Assembly: GCA_036365515.1 (NCBI GenBank) | Contig: CM070873.1 | Location: 175,390,104 to 175,454,103 of the forward strand | Length of the DNA: 64,000 nucleotides | Source: Torymus aiolomorphi | Taxonomy: Eukaryota; Arthropoda; Insecta; Hymenoptera; Torymidae | Direction of reading: 5' to 3' | Shown here: positions 1 through 12,632 of the stretch, one piece after another | How positions within the stretch are numbered: position 1 is the first letter of the stretch | Layout: every line of letters begins with the position of its first letter | Made by a program: the position numbers and the translations under genes | The notes under the pieces: generated by a model | The model's input: the letters and a program-made list of their open reading frames with translations, nothing else | Told to the model about the DNA's origin: nothing | Database searches by the model: none

Positions 1-72
1 TGGTAATAAAGCGAAAGTATACAGATTATTTGATTTTGCTATTAGTTAAAAACCACTTTATTTATTTTATAG

Positions 73-245
73 GAAGTGTGATTAGAGGCTTCTTTACAAT
101 TCGTAAAAAGGACCCTCAAAATCGTTTACCAACATCGTCAACATGTTTTAATTTATTAAAACTTCCAAATTACCAAAAGAAAAGCACTTTAAGGGAAAAA
201 TTGCGTTATGCAATAACAAGTAATACGGGATTTGAACTTTCTTGA
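73..245 (+). CDS. UBE3C: Terminal exon of a HECT E3 ubiquitin ligase, UBE3C-like (partial)
   Basis: The exon encodes the last ~55 residues of a HECT domain. It carries the catalytic-cysteine block [14 protein letters not shown] (Cys codon 144-146) and ends in GFELS followed by TGA at 243-245. HECT ligases accept ubiquitin as a thioester on this cysteine and pass it to a substrate lysine; the GFELS end and the NLLKLP block are typical of the UBE3C/Hul5 branch, which acts with the proteasome on poorly processed substrates. A splice acceptor is seen either at 71-72 (TTTTATAG) or at 84-85 (GATTAG), so the exon starts at 73 or 86; upstream exons lie outside the window. The reading frame is intact, so this is probably a live host gene. 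A processed pseudogene is less likely, because the intron-like sequence before the acceptor is AT-rich and non-coding. Assignment to UBE3C rather than another HECT family is from remembered family features. Confidence 0.75.
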
Positions 246-329
246 ACCTCCTCCAATAAAAGTGAGAGGTTTTATTCAGGTACATAATCATCATGAATAT
301 GTAAAAGAGCCTTCCTCAAAATGTGTATA

Positions 330-335
330 AATAAA
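330..335 (+). promoter_or_regulatory. Poly(A) signal of the UBE3C-like gene
   Basis: AATAAA lies 85 nt after the stop codon of the HECT exon and is followed by a T-rich stretch. Position and sequence fit a normal cleavage and polyadenylation signal, which would give a short 3' UTR. Confidence 0.6.
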
Positions 336-1020
336 GTTTAATTTAATTTTATATTGAAACAATAATATTATCCTTATGAGCGTTTAATACCAACGATCAC
401 TTGAAACCGTCTCTAATTACCAAAAGGGGACTAGACACTTTTAGCATCCGATGTGCCTACAAGTTCGCAAAAATACTTTTTTTGAAAAAAATGATTAGTA
501 CATGGTTGTAACTTATCAAAGAGGGCCGCAGTGCTCTGCTTGAAAGTAGGCAAGTATAATAAACGATTTAATGCAGGTTTATCAGATAACGATCTTCTAT
601 CCCACTCCCGCACGAGCAAGTGACGTCACATTCTTTGATAGTAAGCGAAACAAAAAGTCGCCATCTGGTAACCTTGATTTTGATGCATGAGCAACCAGAG
701 TTGCGTACGGCGATGCATGCTTTATACATTGATTTGGACTTTAAACTTACATTCTCGCCGATGAGTTTTTATTAACACATTTAATACGTAGATACACCAC
801 ATGAGATATTTTATAATAGAGAATTTTTCATTTTCATTCCAATTGTGAAGTTTCAATGGGTTTGAAGTTTTCAACGTTGCGATCCATCGAAAATTCGATT
901 TTTGAAAAACCACCTTCTCCCACATTAATGACATAATATACTATAAATAATGGAAGAATACATGAAAATTGATTAAAATCAATCAATTCCAAAGTACCCC
1001 CACTCCAAACACGGAATTCA
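336..1020. other. Intergenic, no gene recognised
   Basis: AT-rich unique sequence between the HECT gene and the satellite. A short open frame on the minus strand (431-619) has no recognisable domain and no start context worth reporting. I see no RNA gene or transposon ends here. Confidence 0.5.
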
Positions 1021-4000
1021 TAAGATGACCTAAGAAAAAAAATTATCTCATTGCGGGTTTTGGCATTTCCAAACATTTAAAGCTGGAATTACTTTTTGAG
1101 CATAATAACTTCCTGTAAAAAAAATTACAAACCAAATCGACTCCCCGGAAAACCCTCAAAACGATTATTATATAGGGGTCGTGATAGAAAAAAAATTCTC
1201 TATCAGCGGCACTGGCATTTCCAAACTTTTTATTGCTGGAATTATTATCTGACCATACAAACCACACGTAAAAAAATTATGAACCAAATCGACTACCTGA
1301 AACACCCCCAAACAGCCGATTATATAGGGGTAGTGACGGAATAAAATTCTCACTCTACGGTGTCTGACATTTCCAAACTTTTTAATGTTGGAATTACCTT
1401 TTGAGCATAAAAACTCCCTGTAAAAAAATTACCAAATCAACTCCCCGCAAAACCCACAAACAGCCGATGATATAGGGGTCGTGACGGAACAAAAATTCTC
1501 TGTCAGCGGCGTTTGGCATTTCCAAACTTTTTATTGCTGGAATTATTATCTGACCATACAAACTACGCGTAAAAAAATTAAGAACCAAATCGACTACCCG
1601 GAACACCCCCAAACAGCCGATTATATAGGGGTCGTGAAGGAATAAAATTCTCACTCTGCTGTGTCTGACATTTCCAAACTTTTTAATGCTGGAATTACCT
1701 TTTAAGCATAAAAACTCCCTGTAAAAAAATTGCGAACCAAATCAACTCCACGGAAAACCCCCAGACAGCTGATTATATAGGCGTTGTGACGGAAAAAATT
1801 CTCTCCCAAAGAGGTTTGGCATTTCCAAACTTTTTATTGCTGGAATTATTTTATGACCATACTAACTACCCATAAAAAATGACGAACCAAATCGACTCCC
1901 CGCAAAATCCCCAAACAGCCGTTTATGTAGGGGTTGTGACGGAAAGAAGGTCTCTCACCGGCGTTTGGGATTTCCAAACTTTTTATTGCTGTAATTATAT
2001 TATAATCATTCAAACTACCCATAACAAAATTAGGAACCAAATCGACTCGGCGGAAAACCCCATTCAGCCTATTATATAGGGTTCATGACGGAAAAAATAT
2101 TCTCACTCTGCGGCTTCTGGCATTTCCATACTTTTTAAAGCTGGAATTATTTTATAAGACTACAAACTGCCCGTGAAGAAATTAGAAACCAAATCGGCTC
2201 CAGGGAAAACCCCCAAACCTCTGATTATATAGGGGTCGTGATCAGAAAAAAATTCTCTCCCTTGCATATGGCACTTCCAAACTTTTATTACTGGAATTAT
2301 TTTACGAACATACAATCTAACCGCAAAAAAATTACGAACCAAGTCGACTCCCCGAAAAACCCCCACACAGCTGGTTATATAGTGGTCGTCAGGGAAAAAG
2401 AATTCTCTCCCAGCTGCATTTGGCATTTCCAAAACTTTTCTTGCTGGAATTGCTTTTTGAGCATAAAAACTCCCGTAAAAAAATTACGAACCCAATCGAC
2501 CCCCCGAAAAACCACCAAATAACCGATTATATAGGAGTCGTGTCGGATAAAAAATTCTCTCTCAGCGGCGTTTGCAATTTCCAAACTTTTTATTGCTGGA
2601 ATTATTTTATGAGCATACAAACTACCAGTAAAATAAATAGAAACCAGATCGACTTCCCGGAAAACCAAACCGCTGATTATATAGGCGCCGTGACGGAAAT
2701 AATTCTTTCTCCGCGGCGTCTGACATTTCCAAACTTTTTATTGCTGGAATTATTATTTGACCGTACAAAATACCCGTAAAAAAATTATGAACCGAATCGA
2801 TTCCTCGAAAAGCCCCTAAATAGTTTGTTATGTAGGGGATTGTGACGGAATAAAATTCTCTCACAGCGGTATTTGACATTTGCAAACTTTTTCTCGCTTG
2901 AATAAGTTTATGAGCATATAAACTACCTATAAAATAAGATGAACCAAGTCGATTCCCCGGGAACCCCCAAAACAGCATATTATATAGGGGTCGTGACGGA
3001 AAAATAATTCTCACTACGCGGTCCGGCATTTTCAAACTTTTTATTGCTGGAATTATTTTATGAGCATACAAACTATCCATAGAAAAATTACGAACCAAAT
3101 CGACTTCCCGGAAACCCCCAAACAGCCGATTACATAGGAGTCGTGTCGGAAAATGGTCTCTCACTGCGGCGTTTGGTATTTTCAAACTTTTGAAAGCAGG
3201 AGTTACTTTTTGAGCTTAAAAACTCCATGTAAAAAATTACAAACCAAATCGACTTCCCGGAAACCCCCAAACAGCCGATTACATAGGAGTCGTGTCAGAA
3301 AATGGTCTCTCACTGCGACGTTTGGTATTTTCAAACTTTTGAAAGCAGGAGTTACTTTTTGAGCTTAAAAACTCCATGTAAAAAATTACAAACTAAATCG
3401 ACTCTCCAGAAAACCCCCAAACAGCCGATTTTATAGGGGTCGTGACGGAAAAAAAAATCCCTCTCAGCGACTTTTGGCATTTAAAAATCTTCTATTGCTG
3501 GAATTATTTTATGAGCATACATATTTCCTGTTAAAAAAATTACGAACCAAATCGACTCCCCGGAAAACACCCAAACAGCTGAGTATATATGGGTCCAGAC
3601 GGAAAAAAAATTCTCTCTCAGCGGCGTTTGGCATTTCCAAACTTTTTATTGCTGGAATTATTTTATGAGCTCACAAACTACCTGTGAAATAATTACAAAC
3701 AAAATCGACTCCCCGGAAAATCCCAAAACCGCTGATTATATAGGGGTGGTGACGAAAAAAAAAGTCTCTCTCCCCGGCATGTGGCATTTTCAAACTTGTT
3801 ATTGCTGTAATTATTTTATGAGCATACAAAGTACCCATAAAAAAATTACAAACCAAACCGACTCCCCGGAAAACCCCCAAACAGCCGATTATGTAGGGGA
3901 CGTGGAGGAAAAAAGGTCTCTCTCTGTGGCGTTTGGTATTTTCAAACTTTTTATTGCTGGGATGATTTTATGAGCATACTAACTACCCGTGAAAATATTA

Positions 4001-5260
4001 CAAACCAAATTGACTCTCCGGAAAACCGCCAAACCGCTGATTATATAGGGGTCGTGCCGTAAAAAAGGTCTCTCTCTCTGCGACGATTGGTATTTTCAAA
4101 CTTTTTATTGATAGAATGATTTTATGAGCATACAAACTACCCGTGAAAAAATTAGGAACCGAATCCACTCACCGGAAAACCCCCATTCAGCCGATTATAT
4201 AGATGTCGTGACGGAAAAAGTATTCTCCCCCCGCGGCATCTGGCATTTCCATACTTTTTAAAGCTAGAATTACTTTATAAACATAGAAACTTCCCGAGAA
4301 GAAATTACAAACCAAATTGACTTTCCGGAAAACCCCCAAACTGCTGATTATATAGTGGCCGCGGCAGAGAAAAATTCTTTCTCCGCAGCGTTTGGAATTT
4401 CCAAACTTTTTATTGCTGCAATTATTATATGTCCATACAAACTCCCTGTAAGAAAATTACAAACCAAATCGGCTCCCCGAAAAACTCCCAAACAGCTGAT
4501 TCTATAGGGATCGTGACGAAAAAAAAAGTTCTTTCTCAGCGGCGTTTGGCATTTCCAAACTTTTTATTGCTAGAATTATTTTATGAGCATACAAACTTCC
4601 TGTGAAAAAATTACGAACCAAATTGGCTCTTCGGAAAACCCCCAAACAGCTGAGTATATATGGGTCGCGACGGAAACAAAATTCTCTCTCAGCGACGTTT
4701 GGCATTTCCAAACTTTTTTTGTTGGAATTATTTTATGAGCATACAAACTAGCCGTAAAAAAATTACAAACCAAATTGACTCCCCGGAAAACCCCCAAACC
4801 GCTGATTACATAGGCGTCGTTACGGAAAAAAAATTCTGTCACCGGCATTTGCCATTTCCAATCTTTTTATTACTGGAATTATTTTATGAGCGTACAAACT
4901 ACCCGTAAAAAAAAATTACGAACCAAATCGACTCCCCGAAAAACTCTCGAACAGCCTATTATATAGGGGTCATGTCGGAAAAAATATTCTCACTTCGTGG
5001 CATCTGGCAATTCCAAACTTTTTAAAGCTGGAATTACTTTTTGACCATAAAAGCTCCCTGTAAAAAAATTACGAACCAAATTGACTCCCCGGAAAACCCG
5101 CGAACAGCTGATTACATAGTGGTCGTGGCGGAAAAAAAATCTCTCTCCGCGGTGTTTGTTATTTCGAAACATTTTATTGCTGGAATTATTTTCTGAGCAT
5201 ACAAACTATCCGTAATAATATTATGAACCAAATTGATTCGCCATAAACCCCCCTCTAAAT
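1021..5260. repeat. Satellite array, ~151 bp monomer, about 28 copies
   Basis: The landmark CCAAACTTTTT recurs at about 1069, 1221, 1373, 1522, 1674 and so on to 5164, giving a 149-155 bp period. Each monomer also carries ACCAAATCGACTCCC, AACCCCCAAACAGCCG and TATAGGGGTCGTGACGG. Two subtypes are visible just after the landmark: A (TATTGCTGGAATTATTTTATGAG) and B (TAAAGCTGGAATTACTTTTTG). They alternate B-A-B-A-B-A in the first ~900 bp, while A dominates later. Two nearly identical B monomers stand side by side around 3110-3400. Open frames on both strands across the array are by-products of the repeat. Confidence 0.95.
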
Positions 5261-5493
5261 AGCTGATTATTTTTTCTAAACACTTTCTTGAAGTATTTTC
5301 TGGTGTCTCTAACGAAATAAAGATTTATTTTGAAAAAAATTAAATAGGAAAAATATTGTAACGCATTCGCTCACGCTTATCCGCACGTGCAACTTTTTAT
5401 CCATCACTCAGAAAATTTTACAGTTAGTCTAAAGCAGTCCATTTCGCCCAAGAGAATATTATTCTTCTGGAATTAGGTAGGTATTTGTATTGA

Positions 5494-5504
<11 letters not shown>

Positions 5505-5574
<70 letters not shown>

Positions 5575-5577
5575 CAC

Positions 5578-5625
<48 letters not shown>

Positions 5626-5652
5626 GCACGCACACACATACACACACACACT
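5505..5652. repeat. (CA)n microsatellite
   Basis: About 145 bp of near-pure CA with a few CG and TA interruptions. It is preceded by a short (TA)n and followed directly by the arm and core of the snap-back repeat family. Confidence 0.95.
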
Positions 5653-5840
5653 TATCGGGGTTTATGTAGCCCAATACTGTAAATTAGTACCTACAGCCCA
5701 GAGTTCCCTATGGCAAGCGACGAAAGAAATAATGGACCCTGGGGTTATAGACTCTAGGTCGGGCCGCATAAATCTCTATATTTAGAAATATTATGAAGCC
5801 CGGTCTGCATAATCAAAATCGGGCTCGATAAACCCCTATA
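5653..5840. repeat. Snap-back core repeat, copy a, and left palindrome arm
   Basis: Starts with CTTATCGGGGTTTATG, contains the core in reverse orientation (CAGAGTTCCC, then GAAAGAAATAATGGACCC, then GGGGTTATAGACTCTAGG), then an arm with repeated CGGGC and ATAAACCCC motifs. The arm continues on the far side of the DD41D insertion at 8642. There it meets a (TA)n and a mirror-image arm, so the insertion split one side of a palindrome. Confidence 0.75.
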
Positions 5841-5890
5841 CCGGGTGTCCCATTTTAAAACCACCAGGCAAATATCTCGAAAACTAAGGG

Positions 5891-6440
5891 AGATGGAAAA
5901 AAACTTTTAATACAAAAGTTGTAGGGTTCAGAGAGGCCCAACTGATCGTGACCTTGGTTATGACCTTGAGGTCAATGATCAAGGTCATTTGAAGGTCAAA
6001 TCGATTTTCTCAAATGGGAACCCCCACTTTTGACCTCGTAAATGGAAAGAGCGGAAAATTTTACGTTTCGATATGTCCTTGAGTCAAGGTCATTTGAAGG
6101 TCAAATCGATTCTTTCAAATGGGAACCCTCATTTTTGACCTCGTAAATGGAAAGAGCGGAAAATTTTACGTTCAGATATGTCCTTGAGTCAAGGCCGGCG
6201 GTCATGGTCATGGTCATGTTTAAAATCAAAATCAATCAACGCATCCAAACATTCTCATAATTACGTATACGAGTGTTAAATACAGAAGTTGTAGGGTTTG
6301 GAGCGGCCCAACTGATCGTGACCTTGGTTATGACCTTGAGGTCAATGATCAAGGTCATTTGAAGGTCAAATCGATTTTTTCAAATGGGAACCCCTATTTT
6401 TGACCTCGTAAATGGAAAGAGCGGAAAATTTTACTATTCT
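5891..6440. repeat. Subterminal modules of the DD41D element with TCAAGGTCA motifs
   Basis: Two to three tandem modules each carry GTTGTAGGGTT, GGCCCAACTGATCGTGACC, TGACCTTGAGGTCA, GATCAAGGTCATTTG, GACCTCGTAAATGG and AGAGCGGAAAATTTTACG. The same modules occur inverted near the other end (8106-8590) and in copies 2 and 3. TCAAGGTCA and its complement recur many times. The modules probably serve as transposase binding or spacer DNA; the resemblance to hormone-receptor sites is discussed in the findings. Confidence 0.85.
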
Positions 6441-6721
6441 TACTATTATCAATATTTACCAGGGTTAACCACTTATATCAAATAATAGCAAAAGTTAATA
6501 AGTGTTGATCACCTGTATCCAATAGTGACCGGTAGTATTCAGCATTGATCGGTAATAGTCAATAATTATTACTGTTTACATCAAATTGTTTTCAAATTGA
6601 GCACACTTATATTGGCACAGAAAATTAAACTTTTTCGTTTTAAAATATTGTATAGTATAATAACATATTATTTCTTTTGTGGTGTGTTTTGATAAATAAT
6701 TGCATTTACAACTAAAAAAGA

Positions 6722-7789
6722 ATGCCTGACTATTCTGCTAATGAAATAGTTGACATTCTTCTTATTTTAGGAGAATGTCGACGAAACTATCGAGAGGCAA
6801 GCAGATTGTATCGTGCTTGGTTCCCTGAACGACAACATCCTGATCATACGGTACTACGTGACATTGAACTGCGCGGTCGACAAGGAAACTTCGTTCGAAG
6901 AAGAAGGACACTGAATGAACACGATTATGAAAATAATCCTCGCTTTCTTGCTGTTCTAGCCATGGTACATTTAAATATTCATGTCAGTTTACGCGAAATC
7001 GAGTTAACAATGGGTATTCCAAGATCTACGGCCAGTAGATATTTACGATATGCGCGTTACCATCCTTACCACATTACTCTAAATCAAGCTTTAACTGTGG
7101 AAGATTATCGACGGAGAATAACATTTTGCCAATGGGCAACACAACAAATTACTGATGATGAAAATTTCTTTAACAATATTCTTTGTAGCGACGAGGCTAC
7201 ATTTCAGAGTACTGGTATGTTGAATCGCCATAATTGCCACTACTGGTCTCCTGTTAATCCTCATTGGATGCGAGAAGTTGATCATCAGCATCGCTGGAAT
7301 GTAACGGTATGATGTGGTATTATTAACGGATGTCTGATTGGACCTTATTTTTTTGAAGGTCACGTAACTCAACATACTTATTTACAGTTGCTGAGAGACG
7401 AGCTGCCACTCTTTCTAGAAAACGTTGATCTCCATACAAGGGCCAGAATGTGGCTACAACAAGATGGTGCTCCTCCACATTATGCCAGAATTGTCAGAGA
7501 TTTTCTTAATGAAAGGTTTAACGGTCGATGGATTGGTAGAGGAGGTCCCGTAGCATGGCCACCAAGATCTCCAGATCTGACATCTCCAGATTTTTATTTA
7601 TGGGGCTTCCTAAAAAATACAGTCTACCGCAACAGGCCAACTACAAGAGATGACATGATTCAAAGGATTACACAAATCTGCTTAAGTATTCCACGTCAAG
7701 TTTTATTAAATACTGTTAGAAACTTTAAAAGGAGAATAGAATGTTGTCAACAAGTAAATGGTGCAACTTTTGAGCATCTTCTTCAGTAA
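6722..7789 (+). pseudogene. Mariner-like DD41D transposase, one nonsense mutation
   Basis: A 356-codon frame with no indels. The N-terminal ~120 residues look like a helix-turn-helix DNA-binding region (SLREIELTMGIPRSTASRYL, residues ~91-110). The catalytic part shows the first Asp in LCSDEATF, the second in QQDGAPPH and the last in SPDLTSPDFYLWG, with 41 residues between the second and third Asp (my count). It would cut and paste the element at its inverted ends. An in-frame TGA at 7310-7312 replaces the Trp codon that is intact in the other two copies (VWCGIING). The ATG follows a short AT-rich leader and is preceded by AAAAGA. Family is assigned from motifs and spacing only. Confidence 0.9.
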
Positions 7790-7858
7790 ATGGTGACCGA
7801 AACACTTGGATCCTATGACTAAATACACATGAACGTGGAATTTTCCGATGAATTTTTA

Positions 7859-8100
7859 GCTGGCCTGATCATCCCCGACCTTGCCTTAACTGGCCGAGTC
7901 ATCTCCGACCTTGCCTTAACTGACCAGGTCATCTCCGATCTTGCCTTAACTGGCCCGGTCATCTCCGACCTTGCCTTAACTGGCCGGGTCATCTCCGACC
8001 TTGCCTTAACTGGCCGGGTCATCTCCGACCTTGCCTTAACTGGCCGAGTAATCTCCGACCTTGCCTTAGGTGACCGGGTCATCTCCGACTTTGCTCTTAA
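7859..8100. repeat. 30 bp minisatellite inside the DD41D element
   Basis: Eight units of a 30 bp repeat centred on GGTCATCTCCGACCTTGCC. Because 30 is a multiple of three, both strands stay open and give 10-residue protein repeats. Homologous arrays occur in copy 2 (about 55085-55330, 8 units, one of them 29 bp) and copy 3 (about 59290-59510, 7 units). I see no sign that it is translated. Confidence 0.9.
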
Positions 8101-8641
8101 CTGCACGGAAACTGACCATAACTTTGACCATGACCTTGACCCAAGGTCATATCAGAATTTTTCGGTTTTTCTATTTACGAGGTCAAAAGTGAGGGTTGCC
8201 ATTAAACAAAATTGATTTAATCTTCAAACGACATCATCCTTGACCTCAAGTTCATGGTCAAGGTCACGATCAGTTGGGCCCCTCCAAACACTGCAACTTC
8301 TGTATTTAATACTCGTATGCGTAATTATGGGAATGTTTGGATGCGTTGATTGATTTTGATTTTGAACATGACCATGACCATGACCATGGCCTTGACTCAA
8401 GGACATATCTAAACGTAAAATTTTCCGGTCTTTCCATTTACGAGGTCAAAAGTGGGGGTTCCCATTTGAAAAAATCGATTTGACCTTCAGATGAACTTGA
8501 TTATTGACCTCAAGGTCATAACCAAGGTCACGATCAGTTGGGCCCCTCTGAACCCTACAACTTTTGTATTAAAAGTTTTTTTTTCATCTCCCTTAGTTTT
8601 CGAGATATTTGCCTGGTGGTTTTAAAATGGGACACCCGGTA

Positions 8642-8965
<324 letters not shown>

Positions 8966-11450
8966 TGTTACGTGACGTCTGTTAAGACCTCACGCACTCG
9001 TTATAAAAAGGTTGTGGTCGTTGCCCTCACGAATATTAGTGTCACTCTCGCCAAGAGGGTACCTTCGCTTACCTTCGTCCCCTATATTCGCCCATACGGA
9101 TATAGCGGCGCGCAATTGCTTCCTTGTGATATTCGTATTGATCGGGTTATCGTAGTATCTACTCTCCTTATTTGTTGTCGAGACCGGAGACGTAAGTTCG
9201 TACAATACTCTTCGTACCCCAATATCGAGGGATAATTTATTGAGGAAGTGGAATATTATATAACTACCAGAGTTCTAAGGTATATTCTAAGTTTTAAGAA
9301 AGGATAAAATCGATTGAATAATGAAATTATAACAATGCCTACTATTGGATATCACTTATTTACTACCAACTCGTAAATATTCTGTTAAATTACTATAATA
9401 AGACTTTCTATCGTTTTATTACACTAGGAAATCATTTATGTATATAAAGCGTCCTATGCAAATAAAGAATTGTCCCGTACCAATCAATAATTATTTGGTA
9501 AAAGTTAAGGAGAACAAAAGAAACCACACAGCCACTACTTATTCCTCTGGCGGTCAATTAATATTCGTCGATACCTGTCGTACGCTAACGCTATGGAGTA
9601 ATCACTCTATTAGTCCGGCTGTCAGAATCTGAGACTTTATTCAATGTTCGCTGCCGCACTGCAACATGACCCTGAGTCTGGGTTATGGGGCGATGCGCGC
9701 GTCTATGTGACGATACTGGCGCGCCGCTTAACGCGTTCGTGGAGGAGATATAATCTGAGGAGATATAATCCAGCTGGATCCGCGGATTAAGTATTTCTAT
9801 ATTTATAGATCTAGGTGCAGGCGTAGAAATATTATTATCTACGCAAGTAATTATTCTTCTTGAAATATGGGATTATATATTTTCTTCTTCGTTGAGATGT
9901 TCCTCGGTGTTGCTGGATTTCCTCTATTATATGTGGAATATGGTTATTTCAATCCTCCAGTATGCGGACACCTTGCTTCTGGATTCTTGTTCCCTTTTTA
10001 GAGGCCGTTACTGCTCTCTGGCTCTTTGCGGTTTGGATCTAGAATGCGCAGCTGGGTTCTGGATGGACTGGCTTCGATGGAGATGGCATATCAACGCCCG
10101 TATTGCGTAGATTCACGAACTAAAGTAATCCTCAACCTACTACGTAGGGTCTAACGAAAGGAGGACGATATCGAAGTTCTATTAGGGTACGGTATAGTTC
10201 CGATACTATCGATTATTGTATTAATATTAAAAATATTAATCTATTATAGAAAATGAAAAGTTTAATTTTTATTAATAATTGTTGATTTTTTTTTTCTACT
10301 AATAATTATTAAACAATTGATATTATTAGTAACAATTGGATAGTTATTATTATGAACACTCACTAAACATTAATTTCTATCAGTAAAAATCATTAATTAT
10401 TAATTAACAATATATAATCAATTATTAATACAATTATTTATATAATTACTTATTAATATAATTATTGATATACTTAATTAATATTAATTATTAATTAACA
10501 ATAATAATTAAATAATTATTATTGTTAAATTATTATCCAATTATTGAATTACTAGTTATCAATTATTTCTTAGAAATTCGTTAATTTATTATCGAATCGT
10601 TGTTTATTAAGAACACTTTATAAGAAACTTAACTTTCGTGGCATGTGTGGTAACACGCACAAGGGTTGAATGCTAAAGGAGTCGATTTGAGGTTTTCCGG
10701 GATTTTTCCATTCGATATTTGCAGAGATTCACAGAAATTAGTTTATTTTTCCCTTAGGGGATTAGTCGCTCGCCCTAAATCCGTTAGTACTAGTCAAAAA
10801 TTCTTGATCGGATTTTCTTAATTAAAAATTAAATGTACCGTTTCGAAGAACGAACAGCAGTTTATTTACCGACAATTATCTTATTATTATAGGATTCTAA
10901 AAGATGTCCTATGAGTATCAGTAAAGAAAATAAATTTTTATTGCTCCTTTTAAAAGGTATATTTATTTTAAAGATTGAATGCACGAAAAATGTCGAGTTT
11001 TAGAGTGTTTGTTTATTTTACTTGAATAATGAATATAAACGAATGAACAATTATTATGACACAAAAATATTGTAGAAACTACTTTTTATTATCTTAATCT
11101 AATATAAGTAATGAAAAGTTATCAAAAAGGGTATTTTCAAAAACTAAGCTACTGTCTGAGGAGTTAATATTTTTGTTTAAGTGAATTTCACCCACGGTGA
11201 CCGATGAGGGTCAAGGGTTAAAATTATTAATTCACCGTTATTTGTTCTTTAATAGGGCATATTATTTGCCACGAAGTGATCGCTAATCGAGCGAGTTAAT
11301 TATGCCTTTGCACTCAGAGATAAAGAGTAGGCTGGTCACCTCGCAGTCGCAGGAGGCTGTCGTCAACGGCACCTGACTCACACGAGTGAAAAAGAGAGGG
11401 AATGCACGCTCGGAGAGCGAAGGTAGCCGTACGTACAAGTATAGGTATGT

Positions 11451-11483
<33 letters not shown>

Positions 11484-12430
11484 CCGAGATACACATGCGC
11501 TCGCCGTTAATTATTCATTGAATTAATTTCCTATCTTTGTTAATTTACGGAGTCTATAAAAATCCACGGGGAGAGAATTTACTACACTTTCAAATAATTT
11601 CAAGCATCCGGAGAATATATAGATAAATAATTTTGTCTTGATAATTTCGAAATTAACGGTTATTATTTAATGTAGACGTATGCATAATGGATAAAGGATA
11701 TAAGTATATGCCATAATATTTTAATTATAATTGTATAATATAGTTGTTAATTGTAATTATGGTTATTACCTAAATTTATTCCCATTCTTTTATTTTGTTT
11801 TCCACTCCTGAGCAATCGATCAATTGACACTGTAACCTTATTGATCCTAGTCCTGCAGGAAAGTCCACGTGGATTACTCGTACAGTCAATTTGTTAAGCG
11901 TCCCTTATTATGAATCTTTCTTGTAAAACTCGTTAATTTTATCTGTTATATTCGCTGTTAGAGTATATGCTTCACTAATGCGTAGATGGATAAATATATA
12001 TTTTCTATAATTTTCTTTTTTTTATATATTTCCTATACCTTATTGTATTAATTATTAATTGAACAAAGAAGCTTTTATTCCGTAGCCAAAGGCGTACTTC
12101 GTGGTGCGGCTGTATGCACCGAACTGACTCTCCGCGGTTGGCCGGTCGCGAGCTGCACCTCCCCCGATTTTCTTTTCTCTTTCTCTTTCACATTCAGTCA
12201 TACCGGGCTGCAACAGGCGATAAGCACCACGCCACCACTTTAGGGATCCGATTTCGCGTTTAACGTGGTGTGCTGCAACGTGACATAGTTGTCAGCACAT
12301 TCTACAGACAATCGACTTCGGTTGTGAGGCGATTAATAAGGAAACGAATAAATGAAATGAAATTGTGTAAAGAAGCGAATTGAAAATTTTCTGAACGAAA
12401 AACTATCGCCGACAACTACGTCACGTAACA
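8966..12430. mobile_element. 3.5 kb insertion with TGTTACGTGACGT inverted ends, family unassigned
   Basis: The left end reads TGTTACGTGACGTC and the right end GACAACTACGTCACGTAACA, giving a 13 bp terminal inverted repeat. The flanks AGGGT (8961-8965) and GGGGT (12431-12435) fit a 4-5 bp target duplication, and the surrounding palindrome arm is continuous once this segment is removed. Ends of the form TG...CA with a 4-5 bp duplication would also fit a solo LTR, but 3.5 kb would be very long for one. No ORF with a recognisable domain was found. The interior is mostly low-complexity AT DNA (about 10230-10620) plus moderately GC-rich segments at both ends. Confidence 0.6.
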
Positions 12431-12569
12431 GGGGTTTATGCGGCCCGACCTAGAGTCTATAACCCCAGGGTCCATTATTTCTTTAGTCACTTGCCATAGG
12501 TAACTCTGGGCTGTAGGTACTAATATACAGTCTTGGGGTACATAAACCCCGATAAGTGTGTGTGTGTGT

Positions 12570-12632
<63 letters not shown>

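Larger units (their letters stand above)
5841..8639 (+). mobile_element. DD41D mariner-like transposon, copy 1 (complete ends, dead gene)
   Basis: Perfect-looking terminal inverted repeats of about 50 bp start CCGGGTGTCCCATTTTAAAA at 5841 and end at 8639. The element is flanked by TA on both sides (5839-5840 and 8640-8641), the target duplication of the IS630/Tc1/mariner superfamily. Inside are one transposase gene, subterminal modules rich in GACCTTGA/TCAAGGTC and a 30 bp minisatellite. At 2.8 kb it is long for the superfamily, because of the repeated modules. It inserted into one arm of an older (TA)n-centred palindrome. Confidence 0.92.

Noticed and set aside
1096..5172. Many 60-190 codon open frames on both strands in the satellite
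   Set aside because: They repeat with the monomer period, exist on both strands and match no domain; they reflect the repeat sequence.
5424..5674. Cys/Val-rich open frames over the (CA)n
   Set aside because: Dinucleotide repeats are open in several frames; no evidence of translation.
8966..12430. Calling this a complete LTR retrotransposon
   Set aside because: No second copy of either end was found as a direct repeat, and no gag or pol is present.
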